Assembly: GCF_022267315.1 (NCBI RefSeq)
Contig: NZ_JAIKLE010000010.1
Location: 62,001-126,000 of the forward strand
Source: Maribellus maritimus
GTDB taxonomy: Bacteria; Bacteroidota; Bacteroidia; Bacteroidales; Prolixibacteraceae
DNA: 64,000 nt
Reading direction: 5' to 3'
The notes below the pieces were generated by a model, which saw only the letters and a program-made list of their open reading frames with translations, was not told where the DNA came from and did no database searches. The position numbers and the translations under genes are program-made. This document shows positions 54,028 through 62,868 of this stretch, one piece after another (the first letter of the stretch is position 1; each line of letters opens with the position of its first letter).

Positions 54028-55182
54028 ATGCTTAAAAGATTATCGCTGCTGGTATTTTTACTGGCCTTTGGATTAAATATTTTTGCCCAGGACGCTTATA
54101 TGGATGCTGAGGCAGAAGATGTAGAAAAGACCTATGTTGGGGGAGAAAAGTATGAAGTAAAAACTTACCCCCAAACGTTTAAAGCAAAAAAACCTAAAAA
54201 CGTTATTTTTCTCATAGGAGACGGGATGGGAGTTGCCCAGGTTTTTTCCGGTATAACAGCAAACCACGGTCGGCTTTTTCTCGACAATTTTAAACACATC
54301 GGTTTCTCTCAAACACAATCGGCATCTGATTTTATTACCGATTCGGCTGCCGGAGGAACTGCCCTTTCAACAGGAGTCAGAACCTATAACGGAGCCATTG
54401 GCGTTGACACAGAAAAAAAACCGATAAAAACGATTTTGGAAAAAGCAGAAGAAAAAGGACTTGCAACGGGACTAGTTTCTACCTCAACAATAACCCATGC
54501 AACTCCTGCATCGTTCATAGCACATCAGCCAAACAGAAATATGTATGAAGAAATTGCTGATGATTTTTTGAAAACCGATATTGACGTTTTTATCGGAGGT
54601 GGTAAAGCTCATTTCACCCAACGAAAAGACGGGAGGAATCTGGTGGAAGAACTCAAACAAAAAGGGTATCAATTTGAAGAGGATATCGAAAATATCAAAA
54701 AGGTAAAAGAGGGTAAACTCGTTGGGTTAACTGAAGAAGGCGATGCCGGAAGACTTGAACATCGTAAAGATATGTTACCCGTTTCGACAGAAACAGCCAT
54801 CAATATTTTAAGTAACAACAAAAAAGGTTTCTTTTTAATGGTTGAAGGATCTCAGATAGATTGGGGTGGCCATGCCGGAAGTACAATTTATATTGTGGAA
54901 GATATGCTTGACTTCGACAAAGTTGTAGGAAAAGCCCTTGATTTTGCATCAAAAAACGGAGAAACTCTTGTGGTTGTAACTGCCGACCATGAAACTGGGG
55001 GAATGGCGATTACCGGTGGTGATTTTGAAACCGGCATGGTAAAAGCCGATTATCCGCTGGGGGGGCATACCGCAGTTATGGTTCCTGTTTTCGCATATGG
55101 CCCGGGAGCTGAAGAATTTGGTGGAATTATGAAAAATACAGATGTAAATAAAAAAATGGAGAAACTATTACTCAATAAATAG
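54028..55182 (+). CDS. Alkaline phosphatase (PhoA family)
   Basis: This 384-aa exported phosphomonoesterase has a signal peptide (about 1-20, LNIFAQ). Metal ligand Asp65 lies in VIFLIGDGMG and nucleophile Ser106 in TDSAAGGTALSTG. HATPASFIAHQPNR, VEGSQIDWGGHAG and TADHETGGM supply the other zinc/magnesium ligands, ending with GGHTAVMVPVFAYGPGAEEF. It is shorter than E. coli PhoA (about 470), as in many compact bacterial forms. It is monocistronic with a strong terminator. No Pho box could be judged. Confidence 0.95.
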   Translation: MLKRLSLLVFLLAFGLNIFAQDAYMDAEAEDVEKTYVGGEKYEVKTYPQTFKAKKPKNVIFLIGDGMGVAQVFSGITANHGRLFLDNFKHIGFSQTQSASDFITDSAAGGTALSTGVRTYNGAIGVDTEKKPIKTILEKAEEKGLATGLVSTSTITHATPASFIAHQPNRNMYEEIADDFLKTDIDVFIGGGKAHFTQRKDGRNLVEELKQKGYQFEEDIENIKKVKEGKLVGLTEEGDAGRLEHRKDMLPVSTETAINILSNNKKGFFLMVEGSQIDWGGHAGSTIYIVEDMLDFDKVVGKALDFASKNGETLVVVTADHETGGMAITGGDFETGMVKADYPLGGHTAVMVPVFAYGPGAEEFGGIMKNTDVNKKMEKLLLNK

Positions 55183-55203
55183 ATTATTAGCCATTTACAA
55201 AAT

Positions 55204-55243
55204 AAAAAAGCCGGAATCAGGATTACCTGACTCCGGCTTTTTT
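55204..55243 (+). terminator. Terminator after alkaline phosphatase gene
   Basis: AAAAAAGCCGGA (55204-55215) pairs with TCCGGCTTTTTT (55232-55243), extended by an inner TCAGG/CCTGA pair with one A-C mismatch between them and a four-base loop. This is a strong intrinsic terminator. Confidence 0.9.
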
Positions 55244-55293
55244 ATTGCTTTTTTAAATAGTTTTTATATTTTCAAACTTTCAAATTCAGACTT

Positions 55294-56262
55294 ATGAGAG
55301 AGGCATTGGAAGTTCTTGATAATGTTAGACTAAATTTTTCCCAATCTGGTTTATTTGCTTTAAATGTTACCATTGCATTTATTATGTTTGGTGTAGCGCT
55401 CGACATCAAACTCCAACATTTTAAGGATGTCATTATGAAACCCAAATCGGCTTTAGTGGGAGTCTTATCTCAATTCTTACTGCTGCCTCTTGTTACTTTG
55501 GCTTTTATTTTGATATTAAACCCAACCCCCACAGTAGCTTTGGGTATGATACTTATAGCATCGTGCCCCGGCGGCAACATTTCGAATTTTATGAGTGCGC
55601 TGGCAAAAGGGAATGTTGCATTATCGGTAAGTTTAACAGCAGTTGCGACACTGGCAGCAACATTTATGACGCCATTAAACTTCGCCATCTGGGGGAAAAT
55701 ATATTTAAACCAATACAATGCCTCAGCAGGCGCAGGGAATTATCTTGTTCCTATCGAAATAGATTTTTCCCAGATGGTACAAACTGTAGTTGTTTTATTA
55801 GGTATCCCGGTTGTATTGGGAGTATTGTTTTCACAATATCTTCCCCGTTTTACTGCCAGGATTAAAAAACCTATCAGACAGCTTTCAATTATAATCTTTA
55901 TTGCATTTGTAGTCATCTTACTATCTGCAAATTTCGACCATTTTATGAAATTCATTCACCTCGTATTTATAATCGTTCTTATCCACAATGCGATTGCTTT
56001 GGGAACAGGCTTTTCAATTGCAACCCTGTTTCGTTTACCAAGGGTCGACAGGAGAACAATTTCATTGGAAACAGGTATTCAGAACTCAGGACTAGCTTTG
56101 GTTTTGATGTTTAATCCCAAAATATTTCCTCCCGAACTTGAGTTAGGAGGAATGACAATTATTGCAGCCTGGTGGGGCGTATGGCATATTATCAGTGGGT
56201 TGGCAATTTCTACGATTTGGTCTAAAAAGCCATTAACACAGCCAGCCACTTCAAACGGGTAA
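55294..56262 (+). CDS. Bile acid:sodium symporter family protein
   Basis: This 322-aa protein has about ten membrane helices. FIMFGVALDIKLQHFKDV, LVGVLSQFLLLPLVTLAF, the unwound-helix block ASCPGGNISNFMSALAKGNVALSVSLTA, and ETGIQNSGLALVLMF are signatures of the BASS/ASBT family of sodium-coupled organic anion transporters. In bacteria the substrate is often not bile acid (pantoate, sulfonates or others). It follows a terminator, so it has its own promoter. Confidence 0.92.
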   Translation: MREALEVLDNVRLNFSQSGLFALNVTIAFIMFGVALDIKLQHFKDVIMKPKSALVGVLSQFLLLPLVTLAFILILNPTPTVALGMILIASCPGGNISNFMSALAKGNVALSVSLTAVATLAATFMTPLNFAIWGKIYLNQYNASAGAGNYLVPIEIDFSQMVQTVVVLLGIPVVLGVLFSQYLPRFTARIKKPIRQLSIIIFIAFVVILLSANFDHFMKFIHLVFIIVLIHNAIALGTGFSIATLFRLPRVDRRTISLETGIQNSGLALVLMFNPKIFPPELELGGMTIIAAWWGVWHIISGLAISTIWSKKPLTQPATSNG

Positions 56263-56269
56263 ATTTTTG

Positions 56270-56277
56270 TAGTTTTG
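56270..56277 (+). promoter_or_regulatory. Bacteroidota-type -7 box before PlsC-like gene
   Basis: TAGTTTTG matches TAnnTTTG, 45 bases before ATG 56322. No good -33 box is seen. Confidence 0.35.
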
Positions 56278-56321
56278 CTAAATCAAAACGAATAACAGAA
56301 CTTAACTGCGGAATTTATTAA

Positions 56322-57665
56322 ATGAAGTACGAAAAATGGTCGTTAGGGTATTGGTGCTTAAAGCAATATGTGACATTTGCTGATTGGTTGATTCACAAAA
56401 AAATAACCACCAACGGAAAAGAAAAAATTCCTCAAAACAAACCAATTCTTTTTGCCCCAAACCATCAGAACGCACTCAGCGATCCGATGGCGGTACTTCT
56501 CCATACCCGTTTTCAGCCCGTTTGGTTGGCCAGAGCTGATATTTTTAAGTCGAAAACAGTAGCTGCCATCTTACGGTTTCTGAAAATAATGCCCGTGTAT
56601 CGTTTGCGCGACGGGAAAGAGAATCTGGCAAAAAACGACCAAACATTTACTGATTCAATAAAAGTATTGGAAAATAATGGCGCACTTGCACTTTTCCCGG
56701 AAGCGGCCCATTCCGGGAAACGCCAAATGCTGGCGCATAAAAAAGCTGTCCCACGAATTGTTTTTATGGCGGAAGAAAAGGCCGGATACAACTTGGACAT
56801 TCAAATTGTTCCCACCGGAATTTACTACAATCATTACTGGAAATTTAACCGATGTGTGCTCGTAAATTTTGGCAAACCAATTCCGGTACAAGATTATCTG
56901 GAGGAATACAAAACCAATCCAAATGCTGCCACCATTTCACTGAGAGAAGCTATCTCCGATGCCATTCTGCCATTAATTTTAAACATTAACAGCAAAAAAT
57001 ATTATACTGATTTTGAAAACATCCGGGAAATTTATGGGAAACACTTTTTAAAGAAGCAAGGAAAGAAATATTCGCTGTTAAATCTTTTTCAGTCGAATCA
57101 AAAACTGGTTGCTCAACTGGACAAATTGGAGGCTGAAAAACCAGAAGAAACAGAAAAACTCGTTTCGCAAGTAAAAGAATATCAACGCAACTTAAAGAAA
57201 CACAAACTCAGAAGCTGGGTGGTTGAAAAACGAAAAAGTAATCTTATAAATATCATTGGAACCCGCCTCTTATTATTGATGGGACTACCGGTTTTTCTAT
57301 ATGGTTTTTTGCTAAACGCCATCCCCTATTTTACGATTGACCGTTTAATTCGTAAAAAAGTAAAAGACAGGACATTTTGGAGTTCGTTCTTCCTGGTTGC
57401 CGGCATTGTACTTTTTCCGGTAATTTATATTATTGAGATATTGGCGCTGGGTTGGCTGCTACCTTCTTTATTGTGGAAAATAATTTTTGTTGTGAGTTTA
57501 CCTTTTGCTGGAAAACTGGCATTTCAATGGTATATTTTACTTCGGAAAATTATTGGAAGAACACGTTTCGTCATGTTAAAACTGACGAATAAAAAAGAAT
57601 ATCAAAACATCGTTCAGCAACAGGAAAATCTTTTCAACCTATTAGACAAATTAATTCCGGACTAA
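56322..57665 (+). CDS. 1-acyl-glycerol-3-phosphate acyltransferase-like protein with membrane tail
   Basis: This is a 447-aa PlsC-type acyltransferase. The catalytic motif is NHQNALSDPMAV (NHx4D). LFPEAAHSGKRQM is the phosphate-binding FPEG-like block, and VPTGIYYNHYWKF precedes the last conserved motif. Residues about 310-400 carry three to four membrane helices (LLLLMGLPVFLYGFLLNAI and VAGIVLFPVIYIIEILALGW), unusual for plain PlsC but common in long Bacteroidota members. It probably esterifies a glycerolipid at the inner membrane. The acceptor is uncertain. Confidence 0.88.
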   Translation: MKYEKWSLGYWCLKQYVTFADWLIHKKITTNGKEKIPQNKPILFAPNHQNALSDPMAVLLHTRFQPVWLARADIFKSKTVAAILRFLKIMPVYRLRDGKENLAKNDQTFTDSIKVLENNGALALFPEAAHSGKRQMLAHKKAVPRIVFMAEEKAGYNLDIQIVPTGIYYNHYWKFNRCVLVNFGKPIPVQDYLEEYKTNPNAATISLREAISDAILPLILNINSKKYYTDFENIREIYGKHFLKKQGKKYSLLNLFQSNQKLVAQLDKLEAEKPEETEKLVSQVKEYQRNLKKHKLRSWVVEKRKSNLINIIGTRLLLLMGLPVFLYGFLLNAIPYFTIDRLIRKKVKDRTFWSSFFLVAGIVLFPVIYIIEILALGWLLPSLLWKIIFVVSLPFAGKLAFQWYILLRKIIGRTRFVMLKLTNKKEYQNIVQQQENLFNLLDKLIPD

Positions 57666-57710
57666 AACTTTTTTACCTAATTTTATATTCAAACTTTAAC
57701 TTACCTACCG

Positions 57711-58796
57711 ATGCCCGAAAAATTAAAAGATATCCTTTTCCCTTTGGAAAAAGTTGAACTGTTTGGCCGTGTTTTAAAAGAAGAATATCCGTCTTTTGAT
57801 TCCGAAAAATTTGTTTCTTCGGTTTGCGATGAAAATTGGCCTGCCAGAGAATTAAAGGAAAAAATGCGGCACACCACAGTTTGTTTGCATAAATATTTAC
57901 CTGAAGATTTTTCAGAAGCAATTGAAATACTGCAGAACATTGTACCTAAAGTTACAGGTTTTGAAGCAATTGTTTTACCCGATTATGTTGAAGTTTACGG
58001 AATCGACTATCCTGAAATTTCTGTTCCGGCACTGGGAGTTCTAACCAAGTGTGGTTCTTCAGAATTTGGTATTCGCCCGTTTTTAAACAAAGACCTGAAA
58101 AGCACCATGAAATACATGCTTGCGTGGGCTGACAATGAAGATTTTAAAGTACGCCGATTTGCCAGCGAAGGCTGCCGCCCAAGATTACCGTGGGCTTCCG
58201 GTGTTCCGGCATTAAAAAAAGATCCATCACTGATTCTTCCCATTCTGGAAAAACTAAAAGACGACTCCGAAGAATTTGTACGAAAAAGTGTAGCCAATAA
58301 TCTCAACGATATTTCCAAAGATCATCCGGGACTGGTTTTGGATATTTGCGAACGCTGGCAGGGAAATTCAAAAAACACCGACTGGATTATAAAACATGCT
58401 TGCAGAACACTTTTAAAGCAGGGCAACAAACGGGCCATGCTGCTTTTCGGTTTTGCCAATCCGGAACAAATGCAAATTAAAGAGCTCCAATTTTCAAGTC
58501 TTTCTCCTGCCATTGGTGATGAAATATCGTTCTCCTTCAATTTATATCTAAAAACAAAAAAGAAACAAAAAGTGCGTTTGGAATACATTGTTCATTTTGT
58601 AAAAAAAACCGGGAAGACTTCGCCAAAAGTTTTTCAAATGAAGGAAGTTTTGCTGGCTCCGGGGATTCATCCGATTCAGAAAAAACATTCGTTTGCCAAC
58701 ATGTCAACCAGAAAACATTTTCCGGGTGAACATAAATTCCAACTGGTGGTAAATGGAGAAGTAAAAGCAGAAGAAATAGTACAGCTTGCCGATTAA
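57711..58796 (+). CDS. AlkC-like DNA alkylation repair glycosylase
   Basis: This 361-aa HEAT-like repeat protein belongs to the AlkC/AlkD family, which excises N-alkylated bases without base flipping. The HEAT core spans about 1-250 (SEFGIRPFLNKDLKSTMKYML, DNEDFKVRRFASEGCRPRLPW, DDSEEFVRKSVANNLNDI, then TDWIIKHACRTLLKQGN). The last about 110 residues form an Ig-like beta domain (LSPAIGDEISFSFNLYLK, then VRLEYIVHFVKKTGKT). An Ig-like C-terminal domain is a mark of AlkC rather than AlkD. Its stop overlaps the convergent ABC gene by 4 bases. Confidence 0.88.
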   Translation: MPEKLKDILFPLEKVELFGRVLKEEYPSFDSEKFVSSVCDENWPARELKEKMRHTTVCLHKYLPEDFSEAIEILQNIVPKVTGFEAIVLPDYVEVYGIDYPEISVPALGVLTKCGSSEFGIRPFLNKDLKSTMKYMLAWADNEDFKVRRFASEGCRPRLPWASGVPALKKDPSLILPILEKLKDDSEEFVRKSVANNLNDISKDHPGLVLDICERWQGNSKNTDWIIKHACRTLLKQGNKRAMLLFGFANPEQMQIKELQFSSLSPAIGDEISFSFNLYLKTKKKQKVRLEYIVHFVKKTGKTSPKVFQMKEVLLAPGIHPIQKKHSFANMSTRKHFPGEHKFQLVVNGEVKAEEIVQLAD

Positions 58797-59446
58797 TAAA
58801 TATAACCTAATCGTTTTAAGTCCGACTTTCCTTTAACCGGAATTGTTGTTCCATTGTGCAAAAGGATAATTTTGTCACTTACATCCAGAATGTCATTATA
58901 ATAATGGTCAACCAGCATTATCCCCTTATTTTGTTTTTCACGTTGAATTAAACTTTTAACAATCTCAACATGAGCCGGCATGATGTGAGTAAACGGTTCG
59001 TCGAGCATACAAAACATTGATTGACTTGTGAGAATCAAATACAATTCAAGAATCCGTATTTCTCCTCCAGACAACTTGTTGACTCCGGATTTATAATACC
59101 TATCAAACTGGTTGAAGTATTTAAGGAAATCTGAAAAGTCAAGCTGGAAATGATGAAAGATTCTTTTTATTGAATTTGATTTTGGAAGAAAATTAAACTG
59201 CGGTAAATAACTGATAAGATTTTTCTCTTTATATGTTTTATGAATTACTCGGCCATCTATCCGAACTGACTTATTGTATGTTTGCAGATCGCCAAAAATA
59301 ATCCGTAAAAGCGTGGATTTCCCCGAACCATTTCTGCCAAGAATTCCCAGAGTTTCACCTGTTATACATCGCAAATAGACATCCGCCAACACTCTCTTCT
59401 GTCCGTATTCAAAAATAATACTATCAGCCTCCAGAATATGACTCAT
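58793..59446 (-). CDS. ABC transporter ATP-binding protein of a minimal system
   Basis: This 217-aa ATPase has Walker A GRNGSGKST near residue 37, signature LSGGEIRILEL, Walker B MFCMLDEPF and H-loop LVDHYYN. The Q-loop lies in YLPQFNFLP. It overlaps by 4 bases a 107-aa membrane protein that is the only apparent partner. The sequence is closer to LptB/LivF-like ATPases than to the MacB-type one in this window. Substrate and direction of transport are unknown. Confidence 0.88.
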   Translation of the reverse strand: MSHILEADSIIFEYGQKRVLADVYLRCITGETLGILGRNGSGKSTLLRIIFGDLQTYNKSVRIDGRVIHKTYKEKNLISYLPQFNFLPKSNSIKRIFHHFQLDFSDFLKYFNQFDRYYKSGVNKLSGGEIRILELYLILTSQSMFCMLDEPFTHIMPAHVEIVKSLIQREKQNKGIMLVDHYYNDILDVSDKIILLHNGTTIPVKGKSDLKRLGYIY

Positions 59447-59766
59447 CTGACCTTTAAAACAAGGATTAATAAAATAAAAAACAAAAAAATATCAATTAAA
59501 AAAGTGGAAATCCAAAGTTGTCTTTTTGAGACTCCCAGATTTAAGTAATAAAAAAACTCATTCTTTTTAAAGGTGTAATTGGCATACAACACAAACAGCA
59601 GTGCCATAATTTTAAACCAGAAGACAAAAACAAAGGGATTAATTCCATAAACAAAAATGATTGAAAGTGCTCCTGCCGAAATCAAAATATTAACAAATGC
59701 GCTCGATAAATAATAATTTATAAAGAATCTAATCTTTCTCAATCGATATAGCAATTTTGGCAACAA
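59443..59766 (-). CDS. Small membrane protein paired with ABC ATPase
   Basis: This 107-aa protein has about three membrane helices (AFVNILISAGALSIIFVYGI, FVFWFKIMALLFVLYANY, WISTFLIDIFLFFILLIL) and a basic start (LLYRLRKIRFF). The segment EFFYYLNLGVSKRQLWIS between helices two and three resembles a coupling-helix region of ABC-2 permeases. The ATGA overlap with the ATPase gene suggests that they form a unit. I do not recognise a named family; it is much shorter than ordinary ABC permeases. Confidence 0.75.
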   Translation of the reverse strand: MLPKLLYRLRKIRFFINYYLSSAFVNILISAGALSIIFVYGINPFVFVFWFKIMALLFVLYANYTFKKNEFFYYLNLGVSKRQLWISTFLIDIFLFFILLILVLKVR

Positions 59767-59843
59767 TACAAAGTTACCAAAAGCATCCCTATCAACTTAT
59801 TAGAAAGTGTTATATAAACTAAAAATAAGTTAAACAAACTCTG

Positions 59844-61166
59844 TTATCTTCTCCTTTTTGAACGTTTTTGCCGTGTCTTTGTACGTTTAAATTTATCGAC
59901 ATACGTTTTTTTCGGGCCGATTCTTTTTTTCTTTTCATGAAAGGCTCCCTGGTAAGTTGGGTCATCAATTTTTCGCTGTCGATCGATTTCGCGGAGCTGT
60001 TTTTGTTTTTCCTCAAAATCCGTTTCTACAATTGTAACTTCTCCTGGCACCTCTTCCTTCGGAATTTCCATCCGAATCAGCTCCTGAATTTTTTCAAAAT
60101 GCCATTCATCTGATGGTTCAATCAGGGTAATTGCGTCTCCTTTGTTCCCGGCACGTGCAGTTCGTCCAATCCGGTGAATATAATCGTCATAATTATTCGG
60201 AAGATCAAAATTAATAACATGGCTCACTAAACTGGCATCCAATCCGCGGGCAGAAACATCAGTAGAAATCAAGATTCTGATTTCCCCTTCTTTGAAAGCC
60301 TTTATCGCATTCATACGTGTATTCTGCGCTTTGTTCGAGTGCAAGATTCGCTTTTCCCCCTCAGTTTTACGCTTAATCACTTTAAAAACACCTTCCGCAT
60401 GTTCCTTTGTTTTTACAAAAATAATAACACGCGAAAAAGTCTCTTCATCTTTCAACAAATGCTGAATCAGGTTCAGCTTCGTCCTGTAATTCGGAACTTC
60501 ATAGGCTTTTTGCGTAACCAGCTCAACTGGCGTTGCCGACGGAGCTACTCCCACTTTTTCGTAATGATCCAGAAATTCTTCAGCCATCTTTTCCACTGTT
60601 TCCGGGAAGGTAGCAGAAAAAAGAAGGTTTTGCCTTTTACCCGGAAGAATCTCCTGAAGTTGCCGAAGTTGTGGTAAAAATCCCATATCAAGCATTCGGT
60701 CGGCTTCATCAATAACAAGAAACTTTATTTTTTTCAATGACAGCACTCCTGCACGATACAAATCCCGGAGCCGGCCCGGTGTTGCAACCAAAATATCAAT
60801 TCCCGGTGTAACCAGTTCTGCATGTTTTGTCCAGCCGATTCCTCCAAAAATTGCAGCATGCCTCAAATCGGAATATGTTGTCAATTCTTCAATATCTTCG
60901 CCAACCTGAATCGAAAGCTCCCGGGTTGGTACTATAATTAGCACTCGCGGATCAACGCCTTCTGCCTTTTTTAATTTTGTAAACAAAGGCAAAAGATAAG
61001 CCGCTGTTTTGCCCGTTCCGGTTTGAGCAATTCCAACCACATTTACTCCCGAACTAATCCGGGGAATCGCTTTTCTCTGGATAGGAGTTGGTTCAGTAAA
61101 ACCAATCTCGTCAAGCGACCTTAAAATGGCTTTCGATATTTTTAAATCTTCAAAAGATCTTTTCAT
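59844..61166 (-). CDS. DEAD-box RNA helicase (RhlE-like)
   Basis: This 440-aa ATP-dependent RNA helicase has a Q motif (GFTEPTPIQRKAIP), Walker A AQTGTGKTAAY, PTRELSIQ, TPGRL, motif II VIDEADRML, motif III FSATFP, STDVSARGLD and HRIGRTAR. The C-terminal 50 residues are strongly basic (KKKRIGPKKTYVDKFKRTK), an RNA-binding tail typical of RhlE-type helicases in ribosome assembly or cold response. It lies 77 bases upstream of the small membrane protein gene on the same strand. Confidence 0.94.
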   Translation of the reverse strand: MKRSFEDLKISKAILRSLDEIGFTEPTPIQRKAIPRISSGVNVVGIAQTGTGKTAAYLLPLFTKLKKAEGVDPRVLIIVPTRELSIQVGEDIEELTTYSDLRHAAIFGGIGWTKHAELVTPGIDILVATPGRLRDLYRAGVLSLKKIKFLVIDEADRMLDMGFLPQLRQLQEILPGKRQNLLFSATFPETVEKMAEEFLDHYEKVGVAPSATPVELVTQKAYEVPNYRTKLNLIQHLLKDEETFSRVIIFVKTKEHAEGVFKVIKRKTEGEKRILHSNKAQNTRMNAIKAFKEGEIRILISTDVSARGLDASLVSHVINFDLPNNYDDYIHRIGRTARAGNKGDAITLIEPSDEWHFEKIQELIRMEIPKEEVPGEVTIVETDFEEKQKQLREIDRQRKIDDPTYQGAFHEKKKRIGPKKTYVDKFKRTKTRQKRSKRRR

Positions 61167-61192
61167 GCCGCAAAAATAACAAAATCAAGCAA

Positions 61193-62296
61193 CTACTTCA
61201 ATCGATACATCTTTCCGGGCAAAGCCTTTAAAATATTTTTGAATTCCATATTTAGCAACAATGCAGAAACACGACTTACGGGCATTGAAAGTTTGGAAGA
61301 AATCTGATCAATAAAGAGTTCTCTGTTCTCTTTTAACAAATCAACAACTTTCTCTTCATCTTTTGTCAACTCAACAAATAAACTCGGTTGGACTACTTTT
61401 TCTTTATCGTCCATCTCCCACCCCATAAAAAACTCAAGGTCATCAATCCCGGAAATTAAACTGGCACCGTTATTTCGAATCAACTTATTACATCCTTTTG
61501 AATAAGTATCGCCCGCCCTGCCCGGAAATGCGAAAACATCGCGATTATAAGAAAATGCAATATCAGCAGTAACCAGCGCGCCACCTTTTTCTGCGGACTC
61601 AACCACAATTGTTGCATCTGCCATGCCCGCAATTATCCGGTTTCGACGCAAAAAATTGGGAGGATCAATCTTTGTTTGGCTTGGGAAATCAGTGAGTAAC
61701 CCGCCATTTTCCAACATTTTCATGGCAATTTCTTTGTGTAACGACGGATATAATTTATCCAATCCGTGTGCAACAACACCCACCGTTGGCAAATTATAAT
61801 TCATAGCCGATTTATGCGCGTGAACATCTATTCCGTAAGCCAGTCCGCTTACTATTAAAATCGGATATTTACGTTCCGAAAATTGTTGAATTAATTCCTC
61901 ACAAACCTGCTTTCCGTAGTCGGTAGCATTCCGGGTTCCAACAATCGAAATTACACGTTGCTCATCCAATTTCATATTTCCTTTTGTATAAATCAAAACA
62001 GGAGCGTCAACACAATTTTTTAACCGCCGGGGATAATTTTTTTCAGTATAAAAAAAGCAATTAATGTTTCCCTCATGAATGAATTTAAGCTCTTTCTCCG
62101 CACGTTCAAAAATTTCGTTATCGCTTATTCGTTTTACATTCACTTCTCCAATTCCGGGTATTTTCAGAAGTGCTTTTTTCGATTGTTTAAAAACACCTTC
62201 CACACTACCAACATACGAAACCAGATTTCGGGCAAGTATACCTCCCACCCCGGGAATCATAGAAAGTGCAATTTTGTAGATTAGATTGTCGTTCAT
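61193..62296 (-). CDS. dprA: DNA-processing protein DprA
   Basis: This 367-aa protein binds incoming single-stranded DNA and loads RecA. It has N-terminal helix-hairpin-helix repeats (PGVGGILARNLVSYVGS; IPGIGEVNVKRI), a Rossmann core with ISIVGTRNATDYGK, IVSGLAYGIDVHAHKSAM, LAHG-like VAHGLDKLYPSLH, FPSQTKIDPPNFLRRNRIIAGMAD and VTADIAFSYNRDVFAFPG, and a C-terminal winged helix (DQISSKLSMPVSRVSALLLNMEFKN). The gap to the helicase gene is 26 bases. Confidence 0.95.
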   Translation of the reverse strand: MNDNLIYKIALSMIPGVGGILARNLVSYVGSVEGVFKQSKKALLKIPGIGEVNVKRISDNEIFERAEKELKFIHEGNINCFFYTEKNYPRRLKNCVDAPVLIYTKGNMKLDEQRVISIVGTRNATDYGKQVCEELIQQFSERKYPILIVSGLAYGIDVHAHKSAMNYNLPTVGVVAHGLDKLYPSLHKEIAMKMLENGGLLTDFPSQTKIDPPNFLRRNRIIAGMADATIVVESAEKGGALVTADIAFSYNRDVFAFPGRAGDTYSKGCNKLIRNNGASLISGIDDLEFFMGWEMDDKEKVVQPSLFVELTKDEEKVVDLLKENRELFIDQISSKLSMPVSRVSALLLNMEFKNILKALPGKMYRLK

Positions 62297-62317
62297 TTTT
62301 GTTGTGAGGGCTTAAAT

Positions 62318-62770
62318 TTATATTCCAAGAACAGCATTGAGCGCTCGCTGCAATTCCCTTTTTTCCTCTTTTGAAAGTGCAGTGAGACTCACGGACGGAT
62401 ACTCTGCCATTCCTCGTTTGGTTTTTACGATTAAAGTTAGATCGCTCATTTTCCCGGCCATCGAATTTTCAAAATAAGCATTTTGAAGCATGTATTGTGG
62501 AAATTCAATGGAGTTATACTCGCCTCCGCCAAAACGAATTGCTTTATAGTAGCGCAACAAAACTTTGTTGTTTGCATCGCTAAAATAAATGTACTGATGG
62601 TCAGCAACCTGAAAATAAAGAAACCAAAGTGCAAAAACGCCAACTACAGCAATCCCCAAAATCGTTAAATCAAGCAAAAACAAAACCAGCGCAGCAACCG
62701 CAATTACCACACTTACCATATAAAAAAGCTTACGCAACTTGATGATTCGTTCTTTATTTTCAATCTTCAT
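62318..62770 (-). CDS. Hypothetical membrane protein with PH-like domain (150 aa)
   Basis: Two adjacent membrane helices at about 14-52 (LFYMVSVVIAVAALVLFLLDLTILGIAVVGVFALWFLYF) are written here only as positions plus the boundary residues F16 and F52; the remaining about 95 residues look like a small beta-rich, PH-like domain (YIYFSDANNKVLLRYY; LTLIVKTKRGMAEYPSVSL). No named family is recognised. It lies 21 bases upstream of dprA on the same strand, so it may be in its transcript. Confidence 0.75.
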   Translation of the reverse strand: MKIENKERIIKLRKLFYMVSVVIAVAALVLFLLDLTILGIAVVGVFALWFLYFQVADHQYIYFSDANNKVLLRYYKAIRFGGGEYNSIEFPQYMLQNAYFENSMAGKMSDLTLIVKTKRGMAEYPSVSLTALSKEEKRELQRALNAVLGI

Positions 62771-62868
62771 GAGTCGTTATCTAATTTCTAAAATTCAAAG
62801 TGCCGGAAACGGTTTCCAAAAAGGAAAACCAAAAATATTTTAACTTTACCGCAATTTAGCAGCTAAGT

